Assembly: GCF_004359505.1 (NCBI RefSeq)
Contig: NZ_SCWE01000001.1
Location: forward strand, 987,404 to 1,051,403
Direction of reading: 5' to 3'
From: Macrococcus hajekii
GTDB lineage: Bacteria > Bacillota > Bacilli > Staphylococcales > Staphylococcaceae
DNA: 64,000 nucleotides
The translations under genes and the position numbers were made by a program. The notes beneath the pieces were generated by a model. The model saw only the letters and a list, made by a program, of their open reading frames with translations, was not told where the DNA came from and did not search any database. Below, one piece after another: positions 39,347 through 46,960 of this stretch (position 1 is its first letter; every line of letters begins with the position of its first letter).

Positions 39347-39700
39347 TTATAACCAGGTATTACGATACTCATCTTCCTTGAAACCTAATGTTATTTTCTT
39401 TCCACTAATAGCGATCGGTCTTTTTACAAGCATACCATCAGACGCTAGAAGCTCAGTCTTCTCATCTGTTGATAACGCTTCCATTTTTTCCTTTAAATTA
39501 AGCTCGCGAAACTTTGCACCTTGACGATTAAATAATCGATCAACATCAACACCTGTCGCATCAATTATGTTTTTGAATTCATTAGCTGTTGGTGTTAATT
39601 CAACAATATTAATCGGCTCGAAGCTTACGCCGTGCTCTGTCAGAAATTGTGCTGCTTTTCTGCATGTCGAACAATTAGGTAACTGATAAAATTTAAGCAT
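39347..39700 (-). CDS. ArsC/Spx-family protein (YusI type)
   Basis: A 117-aa protein of the arsenate reductase-like family. The CxxC lies in LPNCSTCRKAA near residues 10-13; the C-terminal half has LLASDGMLVKRPIAI, typical of the ArsC/YusI group. The ATG at 39700 is chosen; the frame is open further upstream but without family residues. It is not Spx itself, and its role is unknown. Confidence 0.87.
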   Translation of the reverse strand: MLKFYQLPNCSTCRKAAQFLTEHGVSFEPINIVELTPTANEFKNIIDATGVDVDRLFNRQGAKFRELNLKEKMEALSTDEKTELLASDGMLVKRPIAISGKKITLGFKEDEYRNTWL

Positions 39701-39837
39701 ATTTAACCTCCACACCTGATATAAATCAATAGTACCAATATTTTGACAATACGACAAATGGATAGATAAGTCTCTTCGTTTATTTTTATTCATATGATGG
39801 TATATAATAAATATAAATACAAAAAGGAGTCTGACTA

Positions 39838-40161
39838 ATGAGAACAATAAGTCAATATGCTGAATTTGAAGAGATTATTAACCGGGATGAGCAAGTAATC
39901 GTTAAGTTTTTTGCGGACTGGTGTCCAGACTGTTCACGAATGGACAACTGGGTTGACCCGATTGTCGATGAATATCATGATATTACATGGTATAAAATCA
40001 ATCGTGACCAAGTGCCTGAAGCTGCAGCAGAAAATGATGTAATGGGTATCCCAAGCCTTCTGATATTCAAGAATGGCGAAAAACAAGGTCACCTTCATTC
40101 AGCCAACGCCAAAACGCCTGAAGAAGTAAAAGCATTTCTTGTAGATCATATTAGTAAATAA
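39838..40161 (+). CDS. Thioredoxin-family protein
   Basis: A 107-aa thioredoxin-like protein with the active site WCPDC (FFADWCPDCSRMDNW near residues 27-34) and the cis-proline segment MGIPSLLIFKNG. AAAAAGGAG precedes the ATG by nine bases. It is divergent from the ArsC-like gene, and the two may act in the same thiol pathway; that is inference. Confidence 0.9.
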   Translation: MRTISQYAEFEEIINRDEQVIVKFFADWCPDCSRMDNWVDPIVDEYHDITWYKINRDQVPEAAAENDVMGIPSLLIFKNGEKQGHLHSANAKTPEEVKAFLVDHISK

Positions 40162-40169
40162 ATTCAATA

Positions 40170-40207
40170 TAAAAGCCGGGCCACATTGAAGTGATCCGGC
40201 TTTTATA
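40170..40207. terminator. Bidirectional terminator between the thioredoxin and nitroreductase genes
   Basis: AAAAGCCGG and CCGGCTTTT with an inner CAC/GTG pair form the hairpin. Confidence 0.85.
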
Positions 40208-40209
40208 TA

Positions 40210-40749
40210 TTAAAATTCAGTAAGAAGATTGAGATTCTTCCGTGGTTTATCTTCGATATCATCTGGTAAATCAGTCAAGTATACAAAACCATGGATACTT
40301 TCATTATCCTTAATATTAAGTGCTTCATTCAGTCCTGGATCAAACATTGATCCAGGCGACTTGATACAGCTTCCGATTCCCATATCAAAAAGAGCCAGTG
40401 ACAGTGTCTGCATGTAGCCGCCGACCGCTAATACATCTTCAAGATGCTGTTTCTGCCTTCTATCAATAGGTCCGGCAATAATCAGGATACCGCCAAGTTT
40501 AGATACTGTATCGATATGCTTCTGGCGTTTGTCGGCATCATTTTTAAAGCTATGTTCTCCAAATAGAGCTGCATATTCAGCAATTCTATCTTTTTTTACC
40601 CATATAACGCGCCATGGTTCACGCATACCGTGATTAGGTGCATAAGCAGCAAGTTCAATTGCTTCTTTAACTGCTTCATCATCCACATGACTATCTGTTT
40701 CATATTTTTTGATACTTCTTCTATTCTTAACAAGTTCTTTAAAAGACAT
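40210..40749 (-). CDS. Nitroreductase-family protein
   Basis: A 179-aa flavoprotein of the nitroreductase family. The FMN-binding RRSIKKYE at the N-terminus and AAYAPNHGMREPWRVIWVK near residue 35 are typical, as is the C-terminal GFVYLTDLPDD. The physiological substrate is unknown. It lies between the thioredoxin gene and aroD, the same order as in staphylococci. Confidence 0.88.
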   Translation of the reverse strand: MSFKELVKNRRSIKKYETDSHVDDEAVKEAIELAAYAPNHGMREPWRVIWVKKDRIAEYAALFGEHSFKNDADKRQKHIDTVSKLGGILIIAGPIDRRQKQHLEDVLAVGGYMQTLSLALFDMGIGSCIKSPGSMFDPGLNEALNIKDNESIHGFVYLTDLPDDIEDKPRKNLNLLTEF

Positions 40750-40814
40750 CAGTAAAACCCTCCCAATTGATAGCTATTATCAATTATAGGGAAGGTTTAA
40801 TCTTCTGTAAATTG

Positions 40815-41540
40815 TTATTGGTAAATCTCCATCAGTGATTTAAGTTGCTGAACATGGAGCTGACCGGGTGTCGCTTCCTCGCCGATATGACCATACGTCA
40901 GAGCAGAACCGAATGCCCCGCCTGCTATTCGACTTAATTTACCTTGTTCTCCCATCGCAATACCTACGATATGATGGTGAGAATCCTGCTTCGTTTCATA
41001 TACAGCCGTCAGAAGTTTGAGCACATCGCGCCCTTCCTCCGGCATAACAGCCACCTTACTATAATCGATATCAAGCTGCTGCATATGCTGATAAAGTGCT
41101 TTAAGTTCTTTCAGACTTGGCGTATGTTCCATCTCATGATGTGAGACGAGTACTTGAATCCCTTTCTCTTTAGCAAGTTGAATTAATTCATTACGCAAAT
41201 CTTCGTAAAGCAGTAATTCAATATCAATTATATCTGTGCATTGCTCTGAAATGATTTCTTTATTCAATTTATAGTACTCATTCGGCTCTTTCATTCCTTT
41301 ACCGCCCTGACCGTGCGTGCGGTAAGTAAAAATAATCGGCAGATCGCTGAACTTCTCTTTCAGTGCTTTGATATCTTCAATATAATCGGCTGCTTTCTCC
41401 CCACCGCATAAATCTGCTCGATATTCAATGATATCAATATACAGCTCATTATCACTAATTTTCTCATACAGACTTTCCCACTGATCCTGGTCTGCAGACA
41501 GTGTGACGACAATCTTAGGCTTAACATTCACTTTATCCAT
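40815..41540 (-). CDS. aroD: Type I 3-dehydroquinate dehydratase
   Basis: A 241-aa enzyme of the shikimate pathway. The IIEYRADLC segment, the catalytic His in VSHHEMEHTP and the Schiff-base lysine in YSKVAVMPEEG are visible, as is the C-terminal GKLSRIAGGAFGSALTYG. The ATG at 41540 follows GGAGGG; a longer upstream frame has no better start. Confidence 0.94.
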   Translation of the reverse strand: MDKVNVKPKIVVTLSADQDQWESLYEKISDNELYIDIIEYRADLCGGEKAADYIEDIKALKEKFSDLPIIFTYRTHGQGGKGMKEPNEYYKLNKEIISEQCTDIIDIELLLYEDLRNELIQLAKEKGIQVLVSHHEMEHTPSLKELKALYQHMQQLDIDYSKVAVMPEEGRDVLKLLTAVYETKQDSHHHIVGIAMGEQGKLSRIAGGAFGSALTYGHIGEEATPGQLHVQQLKSLMEIYQ

Positions 41541-41601
41541 AACGTTCCCTCCGTTCTCACTATAAATATATACCATTGAAACGCCAGAAGTAAACGAATA
41601 A

Positions 41602-41635
41602 TAAAAGAGTCCAGAACTTTATTCCGGACTCTTGA
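41602..41635 (-). terminator. Terminator of the M23 peptidase gene
   Basis: On the minus strand AAGAGTCC and GGACTCTT form a stem with an internal GAA/TTC pair, directly after the stop codon of the M23 peptidase gene. It is followed by TTTATTATTCG in that direction. On the plus strand it could also protect against antisense transcription. Confidence 0.8.
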
Positions 41636-41638
41636 ATG

Positions 41639-42598
41639 TTATTGCTGGTTAATATAATTTGTAGGATTGACAGCGTACTCATTACCTACACCACCTGCCA
41701 TACGCTGGAAGTGTAAATGCGGTGTTGTAGAGTTGCCGGTACTACCTGATAAACCAATTTGCTGACCTGCTGATACAGTTTGACCTGCACTGACATTTAA
41801 TGAATTCATATGCATGTACCACTGATAGTAATCACTGTTCTTCTCTTGAATAGTCACTTGATTACCCCCACCATAATTACTCCATCCAGCTTGAATCACT
41901 GTGCCATCTGTTAATGAGTATACAGGCGTGTTTTCATTCATGGCATAATCGACACCGTAGTGAGCACCGCCACCGTAATATTGACCATAAGGCTGAATTT
42001 GTTGATAGTTCTTCACCCAGTTGCTGGAAGCTGTTGCGTTAGATGTGTTTTGTGTAGATGCTTTGCTGGTTGTTTGTGCCGGCGCCTGCTGTGTTTTTAC
42101 TGATGTATTGTTTGTTACCGGCGCCTGCTGTGTTTGTGCTGGCGCATTGTTGGTGACTGGTGCTTGAGTATTATATTGTTCTTTTTGTTGATTGATATTG
42201 ATAGATGTTGGCAGTTTTTCTGTATTCACTTTTTCAGAAGGTACTGCAACATTATAACCATCTTGTTGAATTTCCTGATGTGATGCAGGTGCAGAATAGT
42301 TATTGTCTGGAATAACTACCTTCAATTCATTTTTAGGGAAGTAAAAATAGTGTTTTTTATTATACTTATCTGTTAAATAAAAATACCATTCTTTATTATC
42401 GAACATTGCCTGATTCCATTTGCCATCTTTCGTATGGTGGTAGTCACCTTGCAGATCTTTCGTATAGTAAGAAGCATATTCATCTGAATAACCTTTGACA
42501 GCTTCTTTAATAATTTCATCTGCTTGTACGTTATGTCCCCCTGCTGAAGAGACTGCTAAACCGACACCGAGTGCTGATGCTGCTAATATTTTTTTCAT
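41639..42598 (-). CDS. Secreted LytM-like M23 peptidase
   Basis: A 319-aa secreted peptidase. Residues 1-26 form a signal peptide. A short unknown domain with many aromatic residues (to about residue 90) is followed by a low-complexity Q/T/N/A linker (about 125-190) with repeats. The C-terminal M23 domain has the metal ligands in HYGVDYAM and the TPHLHF motif. It would cleave cross-bridges in staphylococcal-type peptidoglycan, as LytM and lysostaphin do. A possible WalR box lies upstream. Confidence 0.9.
   Translation of the reverse strand: MKKILAASALGVGLAVSSAGGHNVQADEIIKEAVKGYSDEYASYYTKDLQGDYHHTKDGKWNQAMFDNKEWYFYLTDKYNKKHYFYFPKNELKVVIPDNNYSAPASHQEIQQDGYNVAVPSEKVNTEKLPTSININQQKEQYNTQAPVTNNAPAQTQQAPVTNNTSVKTQQAPAQTTSKASTQNTSNATASSNWVKNYQQIQPYGQYYGGGAHYGVDYAMNENTPVYSLTDGTVIQAGWSNYGGGNQVTIQEKNSDYYQWYMHMNSLNVSAGQTVSAGQQIGLSGSTGNSTTPHLHFQRMAGGVGNEYAVNPTNYINQQ
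42070..42150. repeat. 39-bp tandem repeat in the linker of the M23 peptidase
   Basis: GGCGCCTGCTGTGTTT occurs at 42081 and again at 42120, 39 bases apart, within a longer imperfect repeat. It encodes a 13-residue unit around QQAP and VTNN. Confidence 0.75.
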
Positions 42599-42664
42599 TT
42601 CATCGTTTCCTTCCTGAGTTGTGCTGCTTATAACTCTATCAGCATTATTCCTGAAAATAAACAG

Positions 42665-42681
42665 ATGTTACAGCTTTGTAT
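42665..42681. promoter_or_regulatory. Possible WalR box upstream of the M23 peptidase
   Basis: TGTTAC, five bases, TGTATT fits TGTWAH-N5-TGTWAH with one mismatch. It lies 67 bases before the start of a cell-wall peptidase gene. No strong promoter was recognised. Confidence 0.45.
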
Positions 42682-42716
42682 TCAGCTCTTAAAAAAGCAA
42701 CGTTAAAATTAAGTTT

Positions 42717-43105
42717 TTAACAGCTGAATGACAACCTGTAATTTTTCTGAAAACATCCATGAAACATATCTATATCAACTATCCATCTCAATTTACTTGT
42801 CAGCACAGGAAATAATCCTCTGATATTTAAAGTTAAATATGAGGCTGTTGCACTAATGACAAGCGGAAATGTAAGTGCTGAATAGCTTGGATAAAATTTA
42901 AGTTTCATAATGCATGGTATATGAAGTACTGCGATGAGATAACGGAATTGAGATAATAAATATAAAATGGCTACCACATAAAGATTTTTGTCATTCACTA
43001 CCGATAGATAACCTGCCAGACAAAGGGAACCAGGTGCACTTCATACGATGATTAACGGCAGCTGTGGTTCTGATAAATCTTTTTTCACTAAGTCGATAAC
43101 TCATT
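42717..43105 (-). pseudogene. Remnant of a TDT-family (tellurite-resistance/dicarboxylate) transporter
   Basis: The minus-strand frame reads LVKKDLSEPQLPLIIV, then a TGA stop, then SAPGSLCLAGYLSVVNDKN and continues through LYLLSQFRYLI and LKFYPSYSALTFPLVISA. The KFYPSYSALTFPLVISA stretch and the APGSLCLAGY stretch fit the C-terminal half of TDT/TehA-family permeases. Only about 110 residues remain, interrupted by one stop and losing similarity after the last membrane segment. The N-terminal two thirds are absent. This is family resemblance from memory, not a search result. Confidence 0.6.
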
Positions 43106-43121
43106 GCCTCTCATTTTGACA

Positions 43122-43150
43122 ACAAAAAAAGTTCATCCGTTAAGATGAAC
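43122..43150 (-). terminator. Terminator, probably the original ssrA terminator
   Basis: GTTCATC and GATGAAC with a CGTTAA loop are followed on the minus strand by seven T residues. It lies seven bases beyond the putative tmRNA 3' end fragment. Confidence 0.8.
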
Positions 43151-43156
43151 AAGTAA

Positions 43157-43167
43157 TGGAGACGGCG
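43157..43167. other. Putative prophage attachment site (tmRNA 3' end fragment)
   Basis: TGGAGACGGCG is the complement of CGCCGTCTCCA, the last bases of staphylococcal tmRNA genes as I recall them, though the full tmRNA is not present. A terminator in the minus-strand direction follows at once, and phage genes begin on the other side. The exact core cannot be defined without the other end. Confidence 0.65.
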
Positions 43168-43297
43168 TCCATTTATATAAGAAGAAACTAAATGAATGTA
43201 TAGGTAAATAGCTACTTTTAATCGATTTACTGTGTATATAAACTAATCTAAATAAAACTACGTTGACACTTTTAAGACACTTGTAATTAAATTCTAC

Positions 43298-43327
43298 TTG
43301 TATTTATACGAACATACGTTCTATAAT
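43298..43327 (+). promoter_or_regulatory. LexA box overlapping the promoter of the YolD-like gene
   Basis: TTGTAT and TATAAT are spaced by 18 bases. CGAACATACGTTCT at 43309-43322 lies in the spacer and matches CGAACN4GTTCG in all but the last base. LexA binding would block the promoter until DNA damage. Confidence 0.75.
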
Positions 43328-43348
43328 AAATGCGAGGAGTTGAGCTGA

Positions 43349-43768
43349 ATGCATGTGATTAATCCTGACCTGCCAGACGAATTTAAATATGAGACCGATT
43401 ACCGAAAGATTCCCCAGCACTTATTAAATAAGAATATTCCTCAAGGGAGAGGGATGATTAAATGGCAACCAATGGCAACTACACCAACACTCTACAAAGA
43501 TATTCAGCAGCAGATTGAGAATCAGGATAAAGTTGATAAGCCAATTTTATCTGAGGATCAACAGACTGAACTTGATATACTGTTAGCCTCATGTGTGAAT
43601 CGAATATCGTCCGTTACTATACACTACTTTGAAGATGGATATATCAATGAATACGAATGTATTATCGAAAGAATTGATTACGTCCATAAAAAAGTAGAAG
43701 TGTATCTCTGCTATTTAAAGGAAAGAAAATTTTTAAACGTTGATTGTATCGTGAGTATGTATAGATAA
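43349..43768 (+). CDS. YolD-like protein
   Basis: A 139-aa protein with the YolD-like signature RGMIKWQPM near residue 34 followed by KPILSEDQQTELD and a C-terminal beta-rich half (SVTIHYFEDGYINEYECII). YolD-like genes are often linked to Y-family DNA polymerases and SOS functions. GAGGAG precedes the ATG. Expression is probably SOS-controlled through the LexA box. No polymerase gene is next to it. It reads opposite to the late operon. Confidence 0.82.
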   Translation: MHVINPDLPDEFKYETDYRKIPQHLLNKNIPQGRGMIKWQPMATTPTLYKDIQQQIENQDKVDKPILSEDQQTELDILLASCVNRISSVTIHYFEDGYINEYECIIERIDYVHKKVEVYLCYLKERKFLNVDCIVSMYR

Positions 43769-43770
43769 AA

Positions 43771-43806
43771 AAACAACCCCACCTCGTTATGAAGTGGGGT
43801 TTGTCT
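43771..43806. terminator. Bidirectional terminator between the YolD-like gene and the 87-aa gene
   Basis: AACCCCAC and GTGGGGTT arms, with a T run on the minus strand and a weaker one on the plus strand. Confidence 0.85.
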
Positions 43807-43832
43807 ATTTGAGCGAATTATAAGATATTCGT

Positions 43833-44096
43833 CTATATAATAGAATTCATCTTTAACATCTCAATCATCAGCTCATTCACTTTGATGGTCTGTATGCGTT
43901 CCTGATCAACTTCCTCCAGCTGCTCGATATTGTCAGTGTCGTAAAAATAATCGACTACTGGTGCGTAGGATTTATGGCCGATAACGATAGTATTGCCACG
44001 CTCAACTCGTACTACATCATTACCATCTACCAGTCCCTCTTCAACATCTGCATGTAGCTCATGTATTAAATCTTCATAATCATAGCTGAGTCGCAT
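43833..44096 (-). CDS. Unknown 87-aa prophage protein
   Basis: I do not recognise this small acidic protein. It has no membrane segment; the core VVRVERGNTIVIGHKSYAPVVDYF looks like a beta-hairpin followed by a helix. The ATG at 44096 is chosen because AGGGGAG abuts the earlier ATG at 44102. It lies between the YolD-like gene and the HTH gene, at the attachment-site end where lysogenic-conversion genes are usual. No function is proposed. Confidence 0.7.
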   Translation of the reverse strand: MRLSYDYEDLIHELHADVEEGLVDGNDVVRVERGNTIVIGHKSYAPVVDYFYDTDNIEQLEEVDQERIQTIKVNELMIEMLKMNSII

Positions 44097-44160
44097 TGTC
44101 ATCTCCCCTTCAACTCATTATATATGTAAATAATTGTTGATTGTTATAAGTTTATGTAAA

Positions 44161-44184
44161 TAAGCCACCAGGTAAGGTGGCTAT
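44161..44184 (-). terminator. Hairpin after the HTH gene
   Basis: AGCCACC and GGTGGCT form a 7-bp stem, followed by TTATTTAC on the minus strand. Confidence 0.55.
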
Positions 44185-44190
44185 TTGTTA

Positions 44191-44646
44191 TTAGTAATTT
44201 CGTAACGTGTTAACAATACTCTCTACATCTTTATCGAGGTATGCCCATTCGAATAAATCGGTATTTGGATTGTCGAAAGTAACTAATGCAACATTATGAC
44301 GAATTTCAGGTTTTATTTTACTAGATTTATCCTTTAAGTCTTCAATATTAAAATCTTCATTGTTTTCTTGGAAGTATTCAATTAATTCATTTAAATTCGC
44401 ATACTCTTCGATGTAATAAGAATTGTCAGTGTCCTCTAATCGTTCTCTAATTTGTTCTACTTTATTCATTGTATCTATCTCCTCGTATATTTTATATAAT
44501 TTCTCTGCTACTTCTAAACTAATTTTTCCTAAGGCCTTTTGACCCGTTCTGAGTAAACTAATACTTGCTACGTTAACACCTGATTTTCTTGAAAGTTCTC
44601 TTGTAGTTAAATCTGATTCAAGTAACTGTTGAATTTCGCTTCTCAT
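44191..44646 (-). CDS. Prophage helix-turn-helix protein
   Basis: A 151-aa protein. The N-terminal 45 residues form an XRE-like helix-turn-helix (LTTRELSRKSGVNVASISLLRTGQKALGKIS). The rest is acidic and not recognised; its last part (NPDTDLFEWAYLDKD-like) could bind a partner. It has its own promoter with a palindrome that could be its operator. It is monocistronic and not next to a lytic repressor cassette, so it is probably an accessory regulator rather than the main phage repressor. Confidence 0.72.
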   Translation of the reverse strand: MRSEIQQLLESDLTTRELSRKSGVNVASISLLRTGQKALGKISLEVAEKLYKIYEEIDTMNKVEQIRERLEDTDNSYYIEEYANLNELIEYFQENNEDFNIEDLKDKSSKIKPEIRHNVALVTFDNPNTDLFEWAYLDKDVESIVNTLRNY

Positions 44647-44685
44647 GTGATACCTGCTTTCTGTGGTGCTCTTGCTTATGTATAT

Positions 44686-44716
44686 AATATACTACTATTG
44701 TTTATGATTGTAAACA
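44686..44716 (-). promoter_or_regulatory. Promoter and possible operator of the HTH gene
   Basis: TTTACA and TATATT on the minus strand are spaced by 17 bases. TGTTTA-N6-TAAACA at 44699-44716 is a palindrome overlapping the -35, suggesting autoregulation. Confidence 0.55.
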
Positions 44717-44756
44717 GTTATCGTATGTTTTATTTAAATTTATTTTTCCGCAAATA

Positions 44757-44794
44757 AAAAAAGCCGCCTACCTCATATAGAGATAGACGGCTTA
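44757..44794 (-). terminator. Terminator of the late operon
   Basis: AAGCCGTCTATCTC and GAGGTAGGCGGCTT form a long stem with two G-T pairs, followed by a T run on the minus strand, just after the endolysin gene. Confidence 0.88.
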
Positions 44795-44826
44795 ATGATT
44801 ATGTGTTGATTTGTAATGCTATTGTA

Positions 44827-46179
44827 CTACTTTTTGTAGACCTTCTCAATCTTTATCTGATCGAGTTTAACCCAATCGTTTGCCCCTTTCCCCGTTAAAT
44901 CGCCTGTATAAATACGTCCCATGCCATTGTGTGTTTCAAAGATGTAGACAACATCGCCTTTGTTTAAGGTGTACGGTGCTTTGCGATTCCAGTTGTAGCC
45001 TTTTCCTTGACGACCGCTACGACGATAGACTGTAGATTTTGCAGTTAATCGTCCAGAAATGTAGGCATCTTCACTTCTTGCACGGTATAAATTAAGTGGA
45101 AATGGTGATGTTTTAGGTGGATTCTTCGTCTGCGCTGCAGTTTTGATTACTGTCTTCACTTCATCAATCTGTGGCAACTCTCCAGGAACGATGATTTCTT
45201 TCCCATTGATAGCATCCGCAATATCCTTACAGAACTCTTCACCGTGTTGCTTCATATAATCCATATCACCTTTATTAGTAATAAATCCTAACTCAACAAG
45301 TCGATAGTTCAGACCAATCGCTTTCGCGATTCGTGGATGTGCCAGATCATCACGCTTACTGATACTGTATACAACATCGACATGCTTATCAATTGCCGCC
45401 TGAATACCCGTGTCAATATTATCAGGAACAAGACCAGCTCCAATTACAACATGGCCACCGTCAACCTCCGGATTAGCAGACGCGTCCAGATGAAACTCAA
45501 TTACTGCATCATAGCCCTGCTTCTTGACCCAGAAGATACCGTATTTGTCTCTGTCAGGTCTGTTCTCGCCATAAGCTGTGTCCTGGTACATATCCTGACT
45601 CTTACTGTATAAAGTGACATCATGACCTGCAATTTTGAGATACTTGGCCACACGGTCTACAATCTGCTCACGAATGAAGTCACGTTCATTTGTTCCGTTT
45701 CCGACTGCACCAGGATCATGATATCCATGGCCACTTACTAACATAATTTTCATCTTATTTCCTCCTGTCGTTTTGATTCTGATAACGTGTGAAAGCCCCT
45801 CGTAATAATCTAAGCGTGGTGTCACTGGCGTGTCTGCGTCATCGTCCCAGTTCTGTTCAAGTACAATACATGATTGCAGCGTGATGTTTTTATATGCGAT
45901 TGCGACGTGGCCATATTTGTTATCAAAACGACCGAGCGAATAAATTAAGATGTCGCCTTTTTTTATTTCAAGTTCCGGCGTATTGACAATAACTTCTGCC
46001 ATGCCTTTGAAGTCGTTGTAAATCAAGTCACGAGCGTTACCCGTCATTAATATGCCAGTGGCCCATTTGAGCAAATCCGTCGGTACGTCAGCACACTGAA
46101 AGCCGTACTTTTTATCTGGATCAATATACTTGCCAATGTACCAGTCGAGCCGGTCGCTCAACTCCTTATTAGTTTTCAT
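44827..46179 (-). CDS. Endolysin: CHAP, Amidase_3 and SH3b domains
   Basis: A 450-aa lysin. Residues 1-135 form a CHAP domain, with C29 in FQCADVP, H91 in KYGHVAIAY and the E108/N110 region in LEQNWDD. Residues about 143-310 form an N-acetylmuramoyl-L-alanine amidase of the Amidase_3 type (SGHGYHDPGAVG, FHLDASANP, VELGFITN). Residues about 360-450 form a staphylococcal SH3b wall-binding domain (YRRSGRQGKGYNWN, DVVYIFETH). It degrades host peptidoglycan at lysis after holin opening. An internal AGGAGG and ATG lie between CHAP and amidase. Confidence 0.93.
   Translation of the reverse strand: MKTNKELSDRLDWYIGKYIDPDKKYGFQCADVPTDLLKWATGILMTGNARDLIYNDFKGMAEVIVNTPELEIKKGDILIYSLGRFDNKYGHVAIAYKNITLQSCIVLEQNWDDDADTPVTPRLDYYEGLSHVIRIKTTGGNKMKIMLVSGHGYHDPGAVGNGTNERDFIREQIVDRVAKYLKIAGHDVTLYSKSQDMYQDTAYGENRPDRDKYGIFWVKKQGYDAVIEFHLDASANPEVDGGHVVIGAGLVPDNIDTGIQAAIDKHVDVVYSISKRDDLAHPRIAKAIGLNYRLVELGFITNKGDMDYMKQHGEEFCKDIADAINGKEIIVPGELPQIDEVKTVIKTAAQTKNPPKTSPFPLNLYRARSEDAYISGRLTAKSTVYRRSGRQGKGYNWNRKAPYTLNKGDVVYIFETHNGMGRIYTGDLTGKGANDWVKLDQIKIEKVYKK
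45751..45766 (-). promoter_or_regulatory. Internal Shine-Dalgarno and in-frame start inside the endolysin gene
   Basis: AGGAGG (45761-45766) lies seven bases before an in-frame ATG (45751-45753), residue M143. Translation from there would give a 308-aa amidase-SH3b product without the CHAP domain. Confidence 0.65.
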
Positions 46180-46205
46180 CTGCTACCTCCATATAAAAAG
46201 ACGAC

Positions 46206-46520
46206 CTACTGGCCGCCTTTCGTATTATCAACTTCAACTTCTGACTTCTCTGTAACAACTTCTGGCCCTTCAAATTCCACTTCACCTTTATCCAGCTGCT
46301 TCTTAAACTCCTGTGCCTTTGCTGCGTTCTTAGTGATGTTGTTGTTCTTCCAGTACGCCCATGCGATTGAGCCGATCAGAATCGCATCTGAGATGACCTG
46401 ATAGACAAACGCTTCGTCTGTCTTGATGATTGGTTTACCGTAATGCGCGAGTACGCTGTTGACTAATGTGATTAACAGTACAATTAACCGTGCCAGTGCT
46501 AGTTTCTGTTCATTGTTCAA
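46206..46520 (-). CDS. Holin (SPP1/BhlB-like family)
   Basis: A 104-aa protein with two N-terminal membrane segments (LALARLIVLLITLVNSVLA and VISDAILIGSIAWAYW) and a charged C-terminal tail. NNITKNAAKAQEFKKQL resembles the SPP1-type holins. It permeabilises the membrane and releases the endolysin encoded 26 bases downstream. Confidence 0.85.
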   Translation of the reverse strand: MNNEQKLALARLIVLLITLVNSVLAHYGKPIIKTDEAFVYQVISDAILIGSIAWAYWKNNNITKNAAKAQEFKKQLDKGEVEFEGPEVVTEKSEVEVDNTKGGQ

Positions 46521-46563
46521 TTTGATTCCTCCAATTTAAATAGGACACCTCAGCAAGATGTCC

Positions 46564-46905
46564 TTAGCTAAATACCTGATTGAGTATCCACAGCACGATG
46601 GAAATGATGGCAGGGACACTTAAGCCTGCAAACCATTTCACATTTGTGGATATTTCAGCCAGCTTTTTGTTATTGTAGTTGGCCAGGTCCCGTGCTTCGT
46701 GTGCAACTCCCGCTGTGATGCCGTGCTTCGTTTTAAGCTCTGCAATATCTTCCTTATTCTCGCCAGATAAACCGATGGCCGTACTCGCTTTTTCGTGAGC
46801 AGTGTCAGCCTTTTCTCGTACTACGTCAAGGTTTGCCAGCTGTCCTTTGATTTCGCCCAGCGATTCAAATATCTTGATGATTGTTTCTTTATCTTCGAGT
46901 GGCAT
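46564..46905 (-). CDS. XhlA-family hemolysin-like protein
   Basis: A 113-aa protein with a coiled-coil N-terminal part and a C-terminal membrane anchor (FAGLSVPAIISIVLWILNQ). It resembles XhlA, which in Bacillus acts with holin and lysin in host lysis. It is encoded between fibre and holin genes, where XhlA is usual. Confidence 0.78.
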   Translation of the reverse strand: MPLEDKETIIKIFESLGEIKGQLANLDVVREKADTAHEKASTAIGLSGENKEDIAELKTKHGITAGVAHEARDLANYNNKKLAEISTNVKWFAGLSVPAIISIVLWILNQVFS

Positions 46906-46932
46906 TCTCCACGCTCCTTTTATTTTTTTATA

Positions 46933-46960
46933 ATAAAACCCCTCGCTTACGTGAGAGGTT
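46933..46960 (-). terminator. Weak terminator after the tail fibre gene
   Basis: AACCTCTC and GAGGGGTT pair with one mismatch, followed by TTTATTATAAA on the minus strand. Confidence 0.45.

Larger units (their letters stand above)
42999..43348. other. Intergenic stretch at the host-prophage boundary
   Basis: It holds the beginning of the transporter remnant, a terminator (43122-43150), the putative attachment site (43157-43167) and the LexA/promoter region of the YolD-like gene. The AT-rich piece 43175-43290 shows no open frame that I can support. Confidence 0.6.

Noticed and set aside
41639..42598. M23 peptidase as a phage gene
   Set aside because: It lies outside the putative attachment site, has a signal peptide and own terminator, and resembles host LytM-type enzymes.
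43263..43289. TTGACA upstream of the YolD-like gene as main promoter
   Set aside because: The best partner is a poor -10 at 15 bases; the promoter overlapping the LexA box is much better.
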